From: Bacteroidota bacterium | GTDB taxonomy: Bacteria; Bacteroidota; Bacteroidia; Chitinophagales; Chitinophagaceae | Direction: 5' to 3' | NCBI GenBank assembly: GCA_023416995.1 | Contig: JAEZGI010000035.1 | Coordinates: forward strand, 62,001-126,000 | Length of the DNA: 64,000 bases | Shown here: positions 61,002-64,000 of the stretch, one piece after another | How positions within the stretch are numbered: position 1 is the stretch's first letter | Layout: the number at the start of each line of letters is the position of its first letter | Position numbers and translations under genes: made by a program | The notes under the pieces: model-generated | What the model saw: the letters and a program-made list of their open reading frames with translations, nothing else | What the model was told of the DNA's origin: nothing | Databases searched by the model: none

Positions 61002-62186
61002 TTACGCTGTCACGGTGGTGTTTTTTGTACGAAGACTATAAGTTAAGGCAACGATCACAAGCAGGAAACCACAAACTCCCAATGCGATAGGGAGAGAAGA
61101 TCTGTGCGCAATATAACCAAGCGCTGCCGGCCCTGCCAACTGGCCGGCATACCCCATAGTAGTGATGGCAGGTATAGCAATTGCGGGTGGAACTCCAGGT
61201 AATCGTCCCGCCTCACTGAAAAACACAGGAACGATGTTGGCAGCACCAGAACCTAACATCAGGAACCCAAGTATGGCAGTGATTGTCCATGGGGTCAGCA
61301 CAGCCAGCAATAACCCTGCGGCACCAACTATCGACCCGGCAATAACCACCACCCTGCTGTTGAACCCTGCAATGATACGGTCACCCATCAATCGCATCGC
61401 TGCCATGGCAATCGAAAACGCCGCGTACCCTGTTCCCGCAAAGGCCTCAGGTACCGCCCGGTTTTCACGTAAAAAAATTGCACTCCAGTCTAACATCGCC
61501 CCTTCAGCAAGGAAGGCAATAAAACACATGGTACCTAAAAATATTACACCTGCTGTCAGCCAATTGCCGGGACCGTGATTGGCTTTTTCGGAATGCGCAA
61601 CAAAACCATTGATGTTTTTCTCGGCCGATGCCGTAAGCAGGCTGTGATAACTGTTACTCACAATAATAATCATCAGCACCGCTATGCTTACCGCCGCCCA
61701 TACCGGGTGAAGACCGGCACTGATCAACACCCCCAGCCCAAGCGCCCCGACAAGACCTCCCACACTGAACAAACCATGTAGTGATGACATGATGGTGTTC
61801 CCTTTTAAGTTCTGAACCTGTACACCGTGTGCATTCATCGCTACATCAACTGTACCCAGGGCGGCGCCAAAAACAAACAGCATGATACCGAGTGTCAAAG
61901 AGCCGGGTGTAAGTAATAATAAAGGCAGCGAAACTGCGAGGATTATACTGCCAATGAGGATGACGATGCGGCTGCCAAACCGGTGACTGAGCCAGCCGCT
62001 AACAGGCATCATGGTAATTGCGCCGCCACCCAGGAACAACAAAAGCAGCCCCAGGCTGGCGTCATTTAACTGCAGCCGTTCTTTGGCGTACGGCACCATC
62101 GGGGCCCAGCTCGACATACCAAGACCACAAATCAGGAATATAGACTTGACTGCCCTGACCGGCTTATTTACATCAGGTTTGCTCAC
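61002..62186 (-). CDS. MFS transporter (YbjJ-like)
   Basis: A 394-residue protein with 12 membrane helices. The opening CGLGMSSWAPMVPYAKERL and the loop SGWLSHRFGSR are of the YbjJ-type MFS branch, with an unknown substrate. It lies tail to tail with galE (nine bases apart) and is divergent from the transketolase gene. Confidence 0.86.
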   Translation of the reverse strand: MSKPDVNKPVRAVKSIFLICGLGMSSWAPMVPYAKERLQLNDASLGLLLLFLGGGAITMMPVSGWLSHRFGSRIVILIGSIILAVSLPLLLLTPGSLTLGIMLFVFGAALGTVDVAMNAHGVQVQNLKGNTIMSSLHGLFSVGGLVGALGLGVLISAGLHPVWAAVSIAVLMIIIVSNSYHSLLTASAEKNINGFVAHSEKANHGPGNWLTAGVIFLGTMCFIAFLAEGAMLDWSAIFLRENRAVPEAFAGTGYAAFSIAMAAMRLMGDRIIAGFNSRVVVIAGSIVGAAGLLLAVLTPWTITAILGFLMLGSGAANIVPVFFSEAGRLPGVPPAIAIPAITTMGYAGQLAGPAALGYIAHRSSLPIALGVCGFLLVIVALTYSLRTKNTTVTA

Positions 62187-62337
62187 AGGCGCATTTTTGT
62201 TTGTATAATAATCGAATTTCAGTTAATTCGCGTTCCCAAAATGGCCCCGGAGAAAATTATCATCTCTAAAAATTTGATGTTTCCGGTTCCTTTAACTGCT
62301 TATTCGCTAATTTGCAACCTCATAAATAAATAATTTC

Positions 62338-63297
62338 ATGCTTAAAGAGATCCGGGAAACAGGCAAAAAAGACACCAGAAGCGGCTTTGGAGATGGTATA
62401 ATCGAAGTAGCACGCAAGAATCCAAATGTCGTGGCGCTAACCGCAGACCTTGCAGGCTCATTGAAACTGAATCAATTCATCAAAGAATATCCCGAACGCT
62501 ATATCCAATGTGGTATTGGTGAAGCCAATATGATCGGGATGGCAGCCGGTCTTACTATCGGCGGCAAAATTCCATATACAACCACCTTTGCTAATTTCAG
62601 CACCGGCCGCGTTTACGATCAGATTCGTCAATCGGTTGCTTATTCCGGTAAAAACGTAAAGATCTGCGCATCTCACGCAGGACTTACCCTGGGAGAAGAT
62701 GGTGCTACCCACCAGATTCTTGAAGACATCGGTATGATGCGGATGTTACCCGGCATGACGGTAATCGTTCCATGTGACTATAATCAAACCAAGGCCGCCA
62801 CCATCGCAATAGCGGACCATGTAGGTCCAGTTTACCTGCGTTTTGGCAGACCGGTTTGGCCCATATTTACCGCTGATGAGCCTTTCCAGATCGGAAAAGC
62901 ACAGATTTTTTCAGAAGGTACTGACGTAACCATCTTTGCCTGCGGTCACCTGGTTTGGAAAGCAATTGAAGCCGGAAGGATCCTGGAAGAAAAAGGCATC
63001 AGTGTTGAAGTGATCAATATTCATACAATCAAACCGCTTGATGAAGAAGCAATTCTGAAATCGATCCGCAAAACCAAATGTGCCGTAACAGCGGAAGAAC
63101 ATAATATTCTTGGTGGTCTTGGTGATTGTATTGCTCATGTTGCCGGCAGCAAATTCCCTATCCCGATTGAGTATGTAGGAACAAAAGATACTTTTGGAGA
63201 AAGTGGAACACCAGCACAACTTCTCACCAAATATGGCCTCGACGCACCTAATATTGTCGAAGCGGCCGAAAAAGTACTGGCAAGAAAAAACGGGTAA
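62338..63297 (+). CDS. Transketolase, C-terminal subunit
   Basis: A 319-residue protein with the pyrimidine-binding and C-terminal domains of split transketolases (GEANMIGMAAGLTIGGK with the catalytic Glu, then SHAGLTLGEDGATHQILEDIGMMR, and a transketolase C domain ending ESGTPAQLL). It needs a separate N-terminal subunit that binds the diphosphate end of thiamine diphosphate. That gene is usually directly upstream but is not here. It ends in a strong terminator. Confidence 0.92.
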   Translation: MLKEIRETGKKDTRSGFGDGIIEVARKNPNVVALTADLAGSLKLNQFIKEYPERYIQCGIGEANMIGMAAGLTIGGKIPYTTTFANFSTGRVYDQIRQSVAYSGKNVKICASHAGLTLGEDGATHQILEDIGMMRMLPGMTVIVPCDYNQTKAATIAIADHVGPVYLRFGRPVWPIFTADEPFQIGKAQIFSEGTDVTIFACGHLVWKAIEAGRILEEKGISVEVINIHTIKPLDEEAILKSIRKTKCAVTAEEHNILGGLGDCIAHVAGSKFPIPIEYVGTKDTFGESGTPAQLLTKYGLDAPNIVEAAEKVLARKNG

Positions 63298-63313
63298 AGA
63301 TCCCTTTAGGAAG

Positions 63314-63346
63314 AAAAACGAAGATGCTGCATCTTCGTTTTTTTTT
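63314..63346 (+). terminator. Intrinsic terminator after the transketolase gene
   Basis: Stem CGAAGATGC/GCATCTTCG (63319-63327 with 63329-63337), extended by flanking A:T pairs, followed by nine T. Confidence 0.9.
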
Positions 63347-63474
63347 GCCTTTCTGCCAAATGTTAAGGCAATCCCAACAATCAGGAACCATTAAACCCGT
63401 TACGGCTTAAAGGGTCAAAATATTATATTCAGTGCGGGTGATTTCTGAGAAAAGCTAAAAGAGAAACCATTACC

Positions 63475-64000
63475 ATGGCGGTAAACATAACAGACAGTGA
63501 TTTACTTGTTCAGTTCAGGGATGCCTCCACAAAGGAATCGGCATATACACAATTAATCCGCAGATACCAGGAAAAATTGTATTGGCACATTCGGCGCATG
63601 GTAGTTGACCACGACGACGCTAATGATGTGTTGCAAAATACTTTTATCAGGGTCTGGAAATCGCTGGAAACTTTCAGGGAAGATTCACAACTATATACCT
63701 GGTTGTACCGGATCGCAACCAATGAATGTTTAAGTTTCCTCGACCAGAAAAAAAGAAAATCAGCGGTTCCGCTGTCGGAAGATGAAGGCTCCCTTACCGG
63801 GGCGATACAGGCTGACAAAGATTTTGATCCTTCAAAAATTGAGTGGAAGCTTCAGCTTGCTATGCAGCAGTTGCCGGAAAAACAAAGACTTGTTTTTTCG
63901 TTACGGTATTACGATGAAATGCCATATAATGAGATGAGCAAGGTACTTGATACATCGGAAGGTGCGCTGAAAGCGTCTTATCACCATGCAGTGAAAAAGA
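63475..64000 (+). CDS. ECF-type RNA polymerase sigma factor (cut by window edge)
   Basis: 175 residues are visible from the ATG at 63475, without a stop. Region 2 (about 20-90) has the DANDVLQNTFIRVWKSLETF motif and TWLYRIATNECL; region 4 begins at about 125 with LPEKQRLVFSLRYYDEMPYNEMSKVL and SEGALKASYHHAVKK. These are marks of ECF sigma factors, which direct transcription of stress or envelope genes. The anti-sigma gene, usually downstream, would lie beyond the window. Confidence 0.92.
   Translation, partial: MAVNITDSDLLVQFRDASTKESAYTQLIRRYQEKLYWHIRRMVVDHDDANDVLQNTFIRVWKSLETFREDSQLYTWLYRIATNECLSFLDQKKRKSAVPLSEDEGSLTGAIQADKDFDPSKIEWKLQLAMQQLPEKQRLVFSLRYYDEMPYNEMSKVLDTSEGALKASYHHAVKK

Overview
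The window comes from a bacterium of the phylum Bacteroidota, most likely the order Chitinophagales (Chitinophagaceae-like); the genus cannot be told from the sequence. The evidence is: four secreted proteins with type IX secretion (T9SS) C-terminal sorting domains; a TonB-dependent receptor with an N-terminal CarboxypepD_reg-like domain; the order ftsX-DUF3098-uppP; an ATP synthase a subunit with a signal peptide; families largely limited to this phylum (DUF5690, HTH_34); and Bacteroidota-type promoters (-7 TAnnTTTG, sometimes with -33 TTTG) before many genes. It is ordinary chromosome: dense coding, no phage, integrase, transposase, CRISPR array, rRNA or tRNA seen.

Layout. 0-9.6 kb: end of a HerA-like ATPase gene, a GroES-like protein, an orphan OmpR-type regulator, a GH43 glycosidase, ruvB, an M23 peptidase, a secreted tricorn-like protease and two uncharacterised genes. 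9.6-24.3 kb: housekeeping genes (leuS, ftsX, DUF3098, uppP, ruvC, HIT, greA, rsmA, pdxA, a LolA-like protein) with two MFS/MBL genes and a flippase-like membrane protein. 24.4-27.8 kb: a divergent cluster of exported sugar-type enzymes (TIM-barrel isomerase, SUMF1-like protein, Gfo/Idh/MocA oxidoreductase). 27.9-29.6 kb: an ABC transporter. 30-42.4 kb: surface and envelope genes, with T9SS cargo, a TonB receptor set with its own winged-helix regulator, a secreted M14 carboxypeptidase and a DUF11 protein, ending in a four-copy array of structured repeats. 42.7-46.9 kb: the ATP synthase operon atpB-E-F-H-A. 47-51.5 kb: an MsbA-like exporter, two GC-rich REP-like hairpins and a large periplasmic protein with a possible caspase-like His/Cys dyad. 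51.7-59 kb: a stretch with a phosphate flavour (PhoB/PhoR-like pair, DUF5690 transporter with a degenerate PhnZ-like HD protein, DUF47 plus PiT phosphate transporter). 59-64 kb: rmlA-galE, an MFS transporter, a transketolase C-terminal subunit and the start of an ECF sigma factor.

The points most worth a second look are the tandem hairpin array at 41.45-41.77 kb, the HD protein at 56.4 kb that kept its fold motifs but lost its metal-binding histidines, the His/Cys protein at 49.3-51.5 kb, the intrinsic terminator sitting just downstream of a promoter in the greA leader, and the palindromes in the promoters of the TonB receptor set. Function calls rest on recognised motifs and family memory; no database search was run.
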